Assembly: GCA_026393985.1 (NCBI GenBank)
Contig: JAPKZB010000042.1
Location: 1 to 39,646 of the forward strand
Direction: 5' to 3'
Source of the DNA: Acidobacteriota bacterium
GTDB lineage: Bacteria; Acidobacteriota; Terriglobia; Bryobacterales; Bryobacteraceae
DNA: 39,646 nt
Made by a program: the position numbers and the translations under genes. A model generated the notes under the pieces. It saw only the letters and a list, made by a program, of their open reading frames with translations. It made no database searches and was not told the DNA's origin. Positions 7,147 to 16,714 of this stretch are shown one piece after another (positions within the stretch are counted from its first letter, which is position 1; each line of letters starts with the position of its first letter).

Positions 7147-7854
7147 TCAACCCTTCAACCGCGCATAGTAATCCCGCGTCAACTCAAAAATGCTCCGGCC
7201 CTGCGGCCGCTCCAGCCCCCGCAGCACCCCCGCCCGGTCCCCCGCCGTCCGCTCCTGCCCCAGCTTAAACTTCCCCTCCACCTGCTCCACCACCATCTCG
7301 TAGGCCACAATCTGCTGCCGCATCCCCTTCAAATACTCCGGATGCATCGAACCGAGCTCCCACGGCTTCCCCGTCCCGTACTTCTTCTCGTTCCGCGCCA
7401 CCAACAGATCCAGACTCCGCGCAAACGCCGCATCATCGTCCACCCGCCGCGGCTTGCCATGGCAATGCACCACGGCAAAGTTCCACGTCGGCACCGTCGG
7501 CCGCGCCGCGTACCAGCTCGGCGAAACGTAGGCGTGCGGCCCATGAAACACCGCCAGCGCCTCCGCCTCACCGTTCAACGCCCCGTTCTGGGCATTATTC
7601 TTCGCCAGGTGCCACCACACCTTGCCCCAACTCTCCCCCCCGGCCGGCCGCTCAAACAGCGTCGGCACATTCGTTACCCGAATCCCCCCGCTCGCCGAAA
7701 TCACCATGGCAAACGAGTACTCCTCGAGAAACCCCATCAACAGCTCCCGGTCGCGCTCCAAGTGTCGATCCGGAATGTACAAGCTATCCGTAGCCGCTTC
7801 CGTAGCAAGGCTCAGGCCCGAAAGGCCCAGTAAGAAATCCCTTCTCTCTGCCAT
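7147..7854 (-). CDS. PaiB-family FMN-binding split-barrel protein with Tat-like signal
   Basis: A 235-residue protein. From SLYIPDRHLERDRELLMGFL onward it follows the PaiB family (named FMN-binding negative transcriptional regulators): VTNVPTLFERPAGG, HLAKNNAQN, then the hallmark FHGPHAYVSPSWY and PTWNFAVVHCHGKPR, ending with a segment resembling EGKFKLGQ. PaiB of Bacillus is cytosolic. This protein has an N-terminal RRDFLLGLSGLSLA, which fits a Tat signal (RRxFL plus hydrophobic stretch), so export is possible. The ATG at 7852-7854 is 3 bp after the stop of the YdcF-like gene, and the two form an operon. Function here is unproven; flavin or haem binding is the family expectation. A decayed relative lies at 1508-1756. 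Confidence 0.85.
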   Translation of the reverse strand: MAERRDFLLGLSGLSLATEAATDSLYIPDRHLERDRELLMGFLEEYSFAMVISASGGIRVTNVPTLFERPAGGESWGKVWWHLAKNNAQNGALNGEAEALAVFHGPHAYVSPSWYAARPTVPTWNFAVVHCHGKPRRVDDDAAFARSLDLLVARNEKKYGTGKPWELGSMHPEYLKGMRQQIVAYEMVVEQVEGKFKLGQERTAGDRAGVLRGLERPQGRSIFELTRDYYARLKG

Positions 7855-7857
7855 GAC

Positions 7858-8565
7858 CTAGCGTACTACGCGCCCTCGCCACGGCAACTCCCCCCCGTAC
7901 AACCCCGGCCCCTCCCATCCCAGTAACTCCCCCACCTCCGGGCAACTCACCCCATACCCATGCTGCCGCCGGTACGGATTCCGCGCCTCCCGCTTCGCCC
8001 GGTACTCCGCCCCCGCCGAATACGGATCCACCCGGTAGCCCGCCGCCGTCCGCGCCTCCGCCGCCTGCGCCTGCGCCAAATCCGGCGGATTATTCGGACC
8101 CACAAACTCCCACCAGCTCGCCGGCCACCCAATCGCCTCCCGGTGTAACTCAAACCGGTCCCGCTTAAACTCCCAACTCACAAACGCCACGCGCCCCGGC
8201 CACCGCCCCGTATACTCCCGCGCCCGGCAGATCCCAAACAGCAGATTCTCGTACGAATCCCGCGAAAACTCCTCCGTCACCGCCCGCTCCGCCACCTCCC
8301 CGTGCCCCCACCATCCATACTGCTCCGCAACCCAGTAATACCCCGCCCCCTCGCTCCGCGGCCCCGCCCCCGCCCGCGAGTACCCCCCGGCAAACACCAA
8401 CAAGCTCTCCGGTTCCCGCGCCGCCAGTTCTACCCCCGTCCGGATATGTTCCAGGTACTTGCCCACCTCCCCCCGCTGAAAATCCAATAAAATCCAACTT
8501 TCTTCCCGCTCCGCCGCCTCCGGCCGCTTGCAGATCGCGTGCCCAGCTACAATAATCGTAGTCAT
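7858..8565 (-). CDS. YdcF/DUF218-like protein
   Basis: About 235 residues. It begins with a beta strand (TTIIVAGHAIC), then LVFAGGYSR, SEGAGYYWVAEQYG, and FSRDSYENLLFGICRAREYT followed by VAFVSWEFKRDRFELHREAI. This strand-GG / SEA-like / ExxSxxxxEN / strand-KxxR order is that of the DUF218 (YdcF, SanA, ElyC) family, whose members are linked to envelope maintenance or have no known activity. There is no membrane segment, so it is probably cytosolic. ATG 8571 is an alternative start; I prefer 8565 because a TATGCT box (8574-8579, minus strand) lies 8 nt upstream. The C-terminal part after about residue 165 (NPPDLAQAQAAEARTAAG) is unassigned. First gene of a two-gene operon. Confidence 0.7.
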   Translation of the reverse strand: MTTIIVAGHAICKRPEAAEREESWILLDFQRGEVGKYLEHIRTGVELAAREPESLLVFAGGYSRAGAGPRSEGAGYYWVAEQYGWWGHGEVAERAVTEEFSRDSYENLLFGICRAREYTGRWPGRVAFVSWEFKRDRFELHREAIGWPASWWEFVGPNNPPDLAQAQAAEARTAAGYRVDPYSAGAEYRAKREARNPYRRQHGYGVSCPEVGELLGWEGPGLYGGELPWRGRVVR

Positions 8566-8586
8566 CCCCATTCAGCATACGTCCCC

Positions 8587-8826
8587 ATGCTCAAACTAGG
8601 CGCCATCAGTTTCGCTGGTAAATGCCCGAAGCACCCCCGCTTCGATCCCGAAGAAGACGGCGCCGGCGCCATCCGCGGCGGCTGCCCCCGCTGCCAAACC
8701 CTCTTTGAGATCTATCAGGCCCACGCCCACCTCACCTCCCTCATCCGCCAAGCCAAAAACGAAGCCCGTATCCACACCCGCGCCGCCGTTCCCACCGTCG
8801 ACCACCGCCAAACCGCGCTATTCTAA
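8587..8826 (+). CDS. Small zinc-ribbon-like hypothetical protein
   Basis: A 79-residue protein. C13-P-K-H16 (KCPKHPRF) and C-P-R-C (GGCPRCQTLFEIY) could together bind one zinc ion. The middle is acidic (DPEEDGAGAIRGG) and the C-terminus helical (AHAHLTSLIRQAKNEAR). It is divergent from the YdcF-like gene across about 20 bp and ends 6 bp before the VCBS gene. Codon use matches neighbours. The family is not recognised; it may be a conserved acidobacterial small protein. Confidence 0.65.
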   Translation: MLKLGAISFAGKCPKHPRFDPEEDGAGAIRGGCPRCQTLFEIYQAHAHLTSLIRQAKNEARIHTRAAVPTVDHRQTALF

Positions 8827-8832
8827 GCCCCC

Positions 8833-10758
8833 ATGGGCCTCCTCCTCCTCCTCGCCGCCGTCTTCTCCCTCAACGTCCCCCCCGGTCACCCCGTCGCCCT
8901 CGAAACACCCCTCGACTCCCCCGCCGCCCAAGTGCTCTATAGCGGCCGCCCCCTCCCCGCTAAAATCGACTTCCGCGGCGCCCAATCCCGCCTCTTCTTC
9001 CTCTCCCAGGGCCCCGGCAACTACACCGTCCAACCCGGCCCCCCCACCCCCGAACCCGCCCTCATCGGCGCCGGCGACCGCCTCACCTACGGCCGCCCCC
9101 ACGTCCGCGCCCGCCTCGGCGTCGGACTCTACGCCCACCCCGGAGCCCTCGACATGGACGCCGACGGCGACCTCGACCTCATCCTCACCTGCCCCGACCG
9201 ACCCTTCAACGGCATCTTCCTCGCCACCAACCTCGGCTCCAACGCCCAACCCCTCTTCGCCCGCCCCCTCTGGCTCGGACCCGCCGTCAAAGATCCCGTC
9301 GTCGCCGACGCCAACGGCGACGGCCATCTCGACCTCGTCTACTCCGGCGGCTACTTCTCCAACCTCGCCCAAAACCGCCTCTCCCAACCCGTCCCCCTCT
9401 CCCTACCCCGCACCTACCACGTCGGACGCGACGACCTCTGGTACCCCATCGACTGGGACCGCGATGGCAAAATCGACATCCTCAACGGCGTCTCCGACTG
9501 GCGCGACTACGGCTGGGACGACGCCTTCAACGAAAAAGGCCAATGGACCCGCGGCCCCCTCCACGGCTACGTCTACTTCTGGCGCAACGAAGGCACCAAC
9601 CAATCCCCCCGCTTCCTCACCCCCGTCCAACTCCCCATCGACCAATACGGCACCCCCGCCCCCAACCCCATCGACTGGGACAACGACGGCCAACTCGACC
9701 TCGTCCTCGCCAACTTCCTCGACCAGGTCTTCCTCCTCAAACACGGCGAATCAAAACCCGTCCCCTTCCCCTTCAAAATGGAGCTGCAGATGATCCAGCC
9801 CCGCGCCCTCCGCTGGCTCCCCGCCGGTCCCCCCTCGCTGCTCATCGGCGAGGAAGGCGGCTACGTCGCCCTCGCCCACCACGGCCAAAACCCCCAATAC
9901 CTCGAACAAATCGACCCCTTTCTCAAGTCCGGCTCCCTCGCCCGCCCCGTCGCCGCCGACTGGAACCAGGACGGCAAACTCGACCTGTTAATCGGAAACT
10001 CCGCCGGCGAAGTCCAGTACTTTGAAAACACCGGAACCCGGCAGGAACCCGCCTTCACCGCCCGCGGCAATCTCATCCCCCCGCGCCGCGCCGGACCCAA
10101 CGGCTCCATCCAGGGCCCCGCCGAAGCCAAATGGGGCTACGCCAACCCCTCCGTCGCCGACTGGGACCTCGACGGCCTCCCAGACCTCCTCGTCAACGAC
10201 ATCTGGGGCGACGTCGTCTGGTACCGCAACCTCGGCCAAGGCAAACTCGCCCCCCGCCAATCTGTCGATGTCGAATGGCCCCAGTGGCGCACCACCCCCA
10301 AAGTCGTCGACTGGAACCGCGACGGCCTCCCCGACCTCGTCATGCTCGACCACCGCGGCTACCTCTGCCTCTACCCCCGGCAAAAGCGAAACGGCAAACT
10401 CACCCTCGAGCCCCCCCAGCGCATCTTCGTCGAACCCAACGGCCGCTTCCTCCAACTCGCCCGCAACAACTACGGCGCCTCCGGCCGCCGCAAAGTCGAA
10501 CTCGCCGACTGGGACTCCGACGGCGACCTCGACCTCATCACCGACTCCGACGACGGCCCCATCTGGTATGAAAACGAAGGCTCCCAGGCCAAACCCGTCA
10601 TGCGCCTTCGCGGCCTGCTCATCAAGGCCAAACTCAACGGCCACAACCCCACCCCCAACGCCGCCGACTGGAACGGCGACGGACTTCTCGATATCCTGGT
10701 TGGCGCCGAAGACGGCCATCTCTACTACTTCGACCGCCGCTTCATCAATTCACGCTAA
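8833..10758 (+). CDS. Secreted VCBS/FG-GAP repeat beta-propeller protein
   Basis: A 641-residue exported protein with a short signal peptide (MGLLLLLAAVFSLNVPPG). At least nine Ca-binding-type motifs of the form DxDxDGxxDL occur: DMDADGDLDL (from about residue 107), DANGDGHLDL, DWDRDGKIDI, DWDNDGQLDL, DWNQDGKLDL, DWDLDGLPDL, DWNRDGLPDL, DWDSDGDLDL and DWNGDGLLDI. Each is followed by a strand and a YFxNxG-like turn, so most of the chain is an FG-GAP/VCBS propeller as in integrin-alpha-like bacterial proteins. There is no catalytic domain; a role in adhesion or ligand binding at the surface is inferred. Codons end almost always in C, the strongest example of the local C bias. Confidence 0.88.
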   Translation: MGLLLLLAAVFSLNVPPGHPVALETPLDSPAAQVLYSGRPLPAKIDFRGAQSRLFFLSQGPGNYTVQPGPPTPEPALIGAGDRLTYGRPHVRARLGVGLYAHPGALDMDADGDLDLILTCPDRPFNGIFLATNLGSNAQPLFARPLWLGPAVKDPVVADANGDGHLDLVYSGGYFSNLAQNRLSQPVPLSLPRTYHVGRDDLWYPIDWDRDGKIDILNGVSDWRDYGWDDAFNEKGQWTRGPLHGYVYFWRNEGTNQSPRFLTPVQLPIDQYGTPAPNPIDWDNDGQLDLVLANFLDQVFLLKHGESKPVPFPFKMELQMIQPRALRWLPAGPPSLLIGEEGGYVALAHHGQNPQYLEQIDPFLKSGSLARPVAADWNQDGKLDLLIGNSAGEVQYFENTGTRQEPAFTARGNLIPPRRAGPNGSIQGPAEAKWGYANPSVADWDLDGLPDLLVNDIWGDVVWYRNLGQGKLAPRQSVDVEWPQWRTTPKVVDWNRDGLPDLVMLDHRGYLCLYPRQKRNGKLTLEPPQRIFVEPNGRFLQLARNNYGASGRRKVELADWDSDGDLDLITDSDDGPIWYENEGSQAKPVMRLRGLLIKAKLNGHNPTPNAADWNGDGLLDILVGAEDGHLYYFDRRFINSR

Positions 10759-10771
10759 CAGGGAGCAAGCC

Positions 10772-11227
10772 ATGGCCAAGTACGAAATCACCAAATCCAT
10801 CGATGTCGACGAACTCAACAAACGCAGCGGTCTGCCCACCGGCAAGAAGCGCACTCTCGCCTTCGGCGCCATCATCGCCGACCGCGTCGAAGTCCGCGAC
10901 ATGGACCGCTTCACCTACCTCGGCGAACCCTACCGCACCAAAACCGCCGAATTGAACGACGCCTGCCGCCTCATCGCCGAAGACCTGCCCTCGGCCTCCA
11001 ACCCCGCCCTCACCTCCACCCCCGCCCTCACCATCGCCCCCGACCCCGTCATCGCCCCCGCCCCCACCCCCGTCAAGCCCGCCGCCCGGCTCCAGTGGGA
11101 ACCCCTCTCCTCCTCCATCCCCGCCTCCCGCGCCAAAGTCCCCGGCGGCTGGCTCATCTCCATCACCAACGGAGGAATGACCTTCTACCCCGACCCCAAC
11201 CACTCCTGGGACGGCGCCTCGCTCTAA
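10772..11227 (+). CDS. Hypothetical protein with Pro/Ala-rich linker
   Basis: 151 residues. The ATG at 10772 follows a good ribosome-binding site (AGGGAG, 10760-10765). The N-terminal 75 residues (KYEITKSIDVDELNKRSGL, LAFGAIIADRVEVRDMDRF, YLGEPYRTK) look like a small beta-barrel of SH3-like pattern. I have the impression of similar acidobacterial proteins but cannot name a family. A Pro/Ala linker (PALTIAPDPVIAPAPTPVKP) joins it to a C-terminal part ending GGWLISITNGGMTFYPDP. It has no signal peptide or membrane segment. It follows the VCBS gene by 13 bp and may be cotranscribed. Confidence 0.65.
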   Translation: MAKYEITKSIDVDELNKRSGLPTGKKRTLAFGAIIADRVEVRDMDRFTYLGEPYRTKTAELNDACRLIAEDLPSASNPALTSTPALTIAPDPVIAPAPTPVKPAARLQWEPLSSSIPASRAKVPGGWLISITNGGMTFYPDPNHSWDGASL

Positions 11228-11228
11228 C

Positions 11229-12017
11229 TCACCGCCCCTCTCCCCGCAACACCCCCGCCACCGCGCCGAACCCGTTCGCCTCGGCCTCTGCAAACGCCGT
11301 GCGCCCCCGGCCGTTCTTCACCGTCCGGTCCGCCCCCAACTCGAGCAGCGCCCGCGCCGCCTCCACCCTCCCCCACGACGCCGCCGCATGCAGCGCCGTG
11401 TCCCCCGTCCCCGGATTCACCGCATTCACCGGCACGCCACCCCGAACTATCGCCCGCACCGCCGCCGCGCTCCCTCCCACCGCCGCATCGTGCAGCGGCC
11501 ACCCCTCGCTCACCCTCGCCCCCTTCCTGAGCAACAACTCCACCACCGCCCCGTGCCCCTTCAACGCCGCCGCCTGCAGCGCCGTCGCCCCGTCCGCTCC
11601 CTTCCCGTTCGGGTCCGCCCCCAACTGCAACAGCATCGCCACATAGTCCGCGTCCCCCCGCCGCGCCGCCTCCTGCAGCGGCTCTCGCACGAACGGACTC
11701 CCCATCTCCCGCCCCGCCGGCAGCGCCAACAGCACAGCTTGCAGCCTCACCGCCATCGCCCGGTCCGCCAGGCCCGCGGCCAGCTGCCACGCCGTCTTCC
11801 CCTCCCCGTTCCGCAACTCCGCGTTGGCCCCTCGGCCGCGCAACACCACCACGCACTCCATCTGACCCGCCTGCACCGCCACATGCAGCGGCGTATTCCC
11901 CGCCGCCAGCGCGCGCTCTAACTCCGCCCGCCCGCACCGCCGCGCCGCTTCATGAATCTCCCCGCCCCAAGCCACCATCGGCCCCAGCCAAAGCCACTTC
12001 AACCCGAGGCACCTCAC
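11229..12017 (-). CDS. Exported ankyrin-repeat protein
   Basis: 262 residues. A short hydrophobic start (MRCLGLKWLWLGPMVAWGG) suggests a signal peptide or anchor. About six ankyrin units follow, recognisable by NTPLHVAVQAG, PLQEAARRGDADYVAMLL, GATALQAAALKGHGAVVELL, WPLHDAAVGGSAAAVRAIV and DTALHAAASWGRVEAARALL with LGAD turns. Ankyrin stacks bind proteins; the partner is unknown. Its ATG overlaps the stop of the phosphatase gene by four bases, so the two are translationally coupled and may act together. It ends 1 bp from the convergent hypothetical gene. Confidence 0.88.
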   Translation of the reverse strand: MRCLGLKWLWLGPMVAWGGEIHEAARRCGRAELERALAAGNTPLHVAVQAGQMECVVVLRGRGANAELRNGEGKTAWQLAAGLADRAMAVRLQAVLLALPAGREMGSPFVREPLQEAARRGDADYVAMLLQLGADPNGKGADGATALQAAALKGHGAVVELLLRKGARVSEGWPLHDAAVGGSAAAVRAIVRGGVPVNAVNPGTGDTALHAAASWGRVEAARALLELGADRTVKNGRGRTAFAEAEANGFGAVAGVLRGEGR

Positions 12018-13591
12018 CCGTGGTACTCCACCACCAGCACCGTCAAATCATCCCCCTGCGCCTCACCCCCCGCAAACTCCTCCACCGCCCGCCGCAACCC
12101 CTCCGCCACCGCCTGCGCCCCCTGCGCCGCAAACCGCCGCAACGCCTCCCCCACCCGCCCCACCCCAAACATCTCCCCCGCCCCGTTCCGCGCCTCGCTG
12201 CACCCGTCCGAGTACAGCACCATCACGTCCCCCGGCTCCACCTGCTGCCGGTAGGTCTCCCACGTCGCCTCTTCAAGCATCCCCACCGGCAGCCCTGCCG
12301 CCCGTAACTCAAACACCTCACCCGTCCGCCGCCACAGCAGCGGCCGGCAGTGCCCCGCGTTCACCCACACCAACTTCCCCTCCCGGTCCAACGTCACCAG
12401 CACCAGCGTCGCGTACTTCTCCCCGTTCGTTCGCCGCAACAAAAACCGGTTCACCCGCTCGAGTACCGCCGCCGCCGACGTCGACTCCCCCGTCGCCGCC
12501 AAAAACACCCCCTGCAAAAACGCCGCCAGCAGCGCCGAACTCACCCCTTTGCCCGAAACGTCCGCCAACACCGCCGCCCAGCGGCCCTCCCCCAACTCCA
12601 TCAGGTCAAAGTAATCGCCCCCCACCTGCGCCGACGACACGCTCACCCCGCACGCCCGAAACCACCCCGTCAACGGAAACTGATCCGGCAGCAAATCCCG
12701 CTGAATCGTCCGCGCCAAATCCAACTCCCGCTCCATCCGGTCTTTCAAACGCTCCTGCACAATCAGCCGGGCGTTCTCCAAAATCATCGACGCTTCCACC
12801 GCCAGCGACTGCAGCAACTCCCCACCCAACCCCGCCAACTCCGCCCGCCCCGGCCCCGACTCCAAACACAACAACCCCGCCGCCTCCCGCGCCGAACCCA
12901 GCAACGCCGTCTCCTCGCCCCCCGCCATCGCCACCCGCAGCAGCGGCACGCACACCACGTGCCCATACCCCTCCACCGTCATCGACAGCAGATCCCGCCG
13001 GCTCTCCAGCGCCGCACACAGCACCTCCGGCGGCGCCGTCAAATCTCCCTCCCCCAGCACCATCCCCGCGCTGTCCCGGCCAATTCGCAGCACCAGCCCC
13101 CGCCCCTCCCGCAACAACACAAACCCCCGATCACAACCCGTCACGCTGATCGCCGCTTCCAGCAAACTCGCCAGCACATGATCGGTCGAAAGCGAACCCG
13201 TCAGCGTCCGCGCCACTTCAAGAATGCTGCGCAGCCGCCGCAGCCCCGCCGTCGGCCCTGCCCCGGCCCCCTCCGCGCCGCTCCGCGCCCGGAACACGAG
13301 CGTGTAGCTGTCCTCCACCCCAAACCCCACCACCGCCCCATCCACCAGCGCCGCCCGCGCCACCTTCTCCCCGTTCACCGTAATCCCGTTCCGGCTGTTC
13401 AGGTCCTCCACCCAGTACTGCCCCGCCTCGCACACAATCCGCGCGTGGTGCCGCGATGCCCGGTTGTCCCGCAGCACCAGATGGTTGTCCTCCTGACGCC
13501 CCATCCGGTACGGTAGCGGCTCCAGCGGAACCGTCTTCCTTCCCCCGGTCGGCGCCAGAATCTCCAGTTCCGGAACCCCGGGACCACCCAT
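12014..13591 (-). CDS. FHA-GAF-PP2C (SpoIIE/RsbU-type) serine phosphatase
   Basis: 525 residues, three domains. FHA (about 1-95): PYRMGRQEDNHLVLRDNRAS, HARIVCEAGQYWVEDLNSRN, GITVNG, a phosphothreonine-binding fold. GAF (about 110-270): sensory, with TLTGSLSTDHVLASLLEAAI, VTGCDRGFVLLREG and LLCLESGPGRAE. A coiled linker (ERLKDRMERELDLARTIQRD) leads to a PP2C/SpoIIE domain (about 310-520): SSAQVGGDYFDLMELGEGR, ADVSGKGVSSALLAAFLQG, LVWVNAGHCRPLLWR and VLYSDGCSEARNG, with the metal-binding Asp residues present. Such proteins dephosphorylate anti-sigma antagonists in partner-switching systems. No such partner is seen nearby. The start MGGPGVPELE is 4 bp after the Fur stop; an in-frame upstream Met would overlap fur and was rejected. 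Confidence 0.92.
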   Translation of the reverse strand: MGGPGVPELEILAPTGGRKTVPLEPLPYRMGRQEDNHLVLRDNRASRHHARIVCEAGQYWVEDLNSRNGITVNGEKVARAALVDGAVVGFGVEDSYTLVFRARSGAEGAGAGPTAGLRRLRSILEVARTLTGSLSTDHVLASLLEAAISVTGCDRGFVLLREGRGLVLRIGRDSAGMVLGEGDLTAPPEVLCAALESRRDLLSMTVEGYGHVVCVPLLRVAMAGGEETALLGSAREAAGLLCLESGPGRAELAGLGGELLQSLAVEASMILENARLIVQERLKDRMERELDLARTIQRDLLPDQFPLTGWFRACGVSVSSAQVGGDYFDLMELGEGRWAAVLADVSGKGVSSALLAAFLQGVFLAATGESTSAAAVLERVNRFLLRRTNGEKYATLVLVTLDREGKLVWVNAGHCRPLLWRRTGEVFELRAAGLPVGMLEEATWETYRQQVEPGDVMVLYSDGCSEARNGAGEMFGVGRVGEALRRFAAQGAQAVAEGLRRAVEEFAGGEAQGDDLTVLVVEYHG

Positions 13592-13595
13592 CGCC

Positions 13596-14063
13596 CTAGG
13601 CTTCCACCTCGGCCTCGTCCAACTCCTGCGCCCGTTGCATCTGACAGTTTGCGCAGTACCCCCCAATCTCGGTCCGCGTCAACAGAATCTGAAAGCCCAG
13701 CGACTCCTGCACCTGATGCCGAATTTGCAGCAGCGGCTCCCCAAAATACTCCTCCACCTTCCCGCACCGCAGACAGATCACGTGCGCATGCTCCCGCTTC
13801 ATCCGCGTCTCGTAGTAGTGCTGGTCACCGGAGTGATGCATCAGGTCGAGCTCATCCACCAACCCCGCCGCCTTCAGCATGTTCAGCGTCCGGTACACCG
13901 TCACGCGGTTCAACTTCGGATCTTGCAGCCGCGCCATCTGGTACAGGCTCTCGGCATCCAGATGCTTGCCGGACTTGTCAATCAGGTCCAGCAGAATCTT
14001 GCGCTGCCGGGTCAGGCGAACACCCTGATTCTTGAGGGAACTCTTGGTTGTTTCGACCGCCAT
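13596..14063 (-). CDS. fur: Fur/PerR-family metalloregulator
   Basis: 155 residues. A winged-helix DNA-binding half (RLTRQRKILLDLIDKSGKHL, YQMARLQDPKLNRVTVYRTL) is followed by the metal-binding half with HHSGDQHYYE, EHAHVICLRCGKVEEY and GYCANC. Both CxxC pairs of the structural zinc site are present. Which metal or peroxide it senses cannot be told; Fur versus PerR is unresolved. It is divergent from the biotin carboxylase gene across 39 bp and heads an operon with the phosphatase and the ankyrin gene. A TACCCT box (14071-14076, minus) 7 nt upstream of the ATG suggests a near-leaderless mRNA. Confidence 0.93.
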   Translation of the reverse strand: MAVETTKSSLKNQGVRLTRQRKILLDLIDKSGKHLDAESLYQMARLQDPKLNRVTVYRTLNMLKAAGLVDELDLMHHSGDQHYYETRMKREHAHVICLRCGKVEEYFGEPLLQIRHQVQESLGFQILLTRTEIGGYCANCQMQRAQELDEAEVEA

Positions 14064-14085
14064 TACGTCAAGGGTATCAAACGAT

Positions 14086-14094
14086 TGCTACAAT
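14086..14094 (+). promoter_or_regulatory. Extended -10 promoter of accC
   Basis: TGC-TACAAT is an extended -10 element ending 8 nt before ATG 14103. No good -35 is seen. Transcription would start at or within 1-3 nt of the ATG, so a leaderless mRNA is likely. Confidence 0.5.
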
Positions 14095-14102
14095 TGCCCT
14101 TC

Positions 14103-15553
<1,451 letters not shown>

Positions 15554-15557
<4 letters not shown>

Positions 15558-15946
15558 AACCTGACACTGTCAAGATCCGCCCCGGCGTCTACTCCGTTCT
15601 CCTGAACGGTCGCAGCTACACCATCCACGAATCGGCCTCTTCCGATTGGATCGCCCTCAACGCCATCGAATGGGAGCGCGTCGTCGTCGACCCCCGCCGC
15701 CGTGCCGCCGGCTCCGCCGCCGCCGCCTCCGCCGTCCGCGACATCAAGGCCGCCATGCCCGGCAAGGTCGTCCGCCTTCTCACCGCCCCCGGCGATGCCG
15801 TCGAAGCCGGCCAGGGCCTCCTGATCCTCGAAGCCATGAAGATGCAGAACGAACTCCGCAGCCCCCGCGCCGGGGTCGTCGCCGCCCTCCGCGTCGCCGA
15901 AGGCGATACCGTCTCCACCGGCCAGGTCCTCGTTACACTGGAGTAA
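15554..15946 (+). CDS. Biotin carboxyl carrier protein
   Basis: 130 residues. The C-terminal biotinyl domain (about 60-130) carries EAMKMQ with the biotin-accepting Lys at position 96, and both flanking half-motifs (KAAMPGKVVRLLTAPGDAV, SPRAGVVAALRVAEGDTV). The N-terminal part (TVKIRPGVYSVLLNGRSYTI) resembles the carrier segment of acyl-CoA carboxylase alpha chains rather than the Pro/Ala-rich AccB leader. A Shine-Dalgarno-like TGGAGA lies before ATG 15554, which overlaps the carboxylase stop. Confidence 0.9.
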
Positions 15947-15949
15947 GTC

Positions 15950-16714
15950 ATGCCCAACTCCGACTGCCCGCAATGCCACGGATCCGGCTGGATCATCGCC
16001 GAACGCAGCGGCATCACCGGCGCCAAACGCTGCGCTTGCATCCTCGCCGAACAGCAGCAGGAGAACTGGGACAACGCCGGCATCCCCCCGCTTTATGAGA
16101 ACGCCTCGCTCGATAACTTCGTGCTGCCGACCGACAATCAGGTAGCCGCCCGGAACCTGCAAAACGTCATGTTGATCGTCCGGGGCTACGCCAAAGAGTT
16201 CCCGGCCGTAGACAAGCCCGGACTGCTGCTGATCGGCGAACCCGGTACCGGCAAAACCCACCTCGCCGTCGCCGCCCTGCGCACACTCATCGGCCGCGGC
16301 TTCTCCGGCGTCTTCTACGACTACCAGCACCTGCTGCAAAGCATCCGTTCCAGCTACGATCCCACCAGCGGCAGCACCGACCGCGAAGCCTACGCCACCG
16401 CGCTCGACGCCGAACTGCTCCTGCTCGACGACTTAGGCGCGCACCGCATCACCGACTGGGTCGAAGACACCGTCACCAGCCTCATCACCTACCGCTGCAA
16501 CAACCGCAAGCCCATCATCGCCACCACCAATCTGTCCGACCCCGACATCGGCGGCGCCGGCCGCGCTGCGGCCACCGCCAGCGGCCGCGAGTACGGCCGG
16601 ACGTTGGCGGACCAGATCGGCATGCGGGCCCGGAGCCGCCTCTTTGAGATGTGCCGGGTCATCCGCATGCCGCAGGTGGAAGACTACCGCTTCCGCAAAG
16701 CCCGCATCAGCTAG
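15950..16714 (+). CDS. DnaC/DnaI-like AAA+ ATPase with N-terminal zinc motif
   Basis: 254 residues. An N-terminal Cys motif (CPQCHGSG, then RCACI) could bind zinc, as in DnaI/DnaC helicase loaders. The AAA+ core follows: Walker A LLLIGEPGTGKTHLAVAALR, Walker B ELLLLDDLGAHRITDWVED, sensor 1 PIIATTNLS, arginine-finger region GMRARSRLFEMC. In the family this loads replicative DnaB onto DNA; IstB-type transposition helpers are related. It starts 3 bp after the biotin carrier stop, preceded by TACACT (15934-15939) 10 nt upstream, so it may have its own promoter. Base composition is less C-biased than upstream genes. Its 3' end overlaps the DinB gene by 8 bp on the other strand. Confidence 0.85.
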   Translation: MPNSDCPQCHGSGWIIAERSGITGAKRCACILAEQQQENWDNAGIPPLYENASLDNFVLPTDNQVAARNLQNVMLIVRGYAKEFPAVDKPGLLLIGEPGTGKTHLAVAALRTLIGRGFSGVFYDYQHLLQSIRSSYDPTSGSTDREAYATALDAELLLLDDLGAHRITDWVEDTVTSLITYRCNNRKPIIATTNLSDPDIGGAGRAAATASGREYGRTLADQIGMRARSRLFEMCRVIRMPQVEDYRFRKARIS

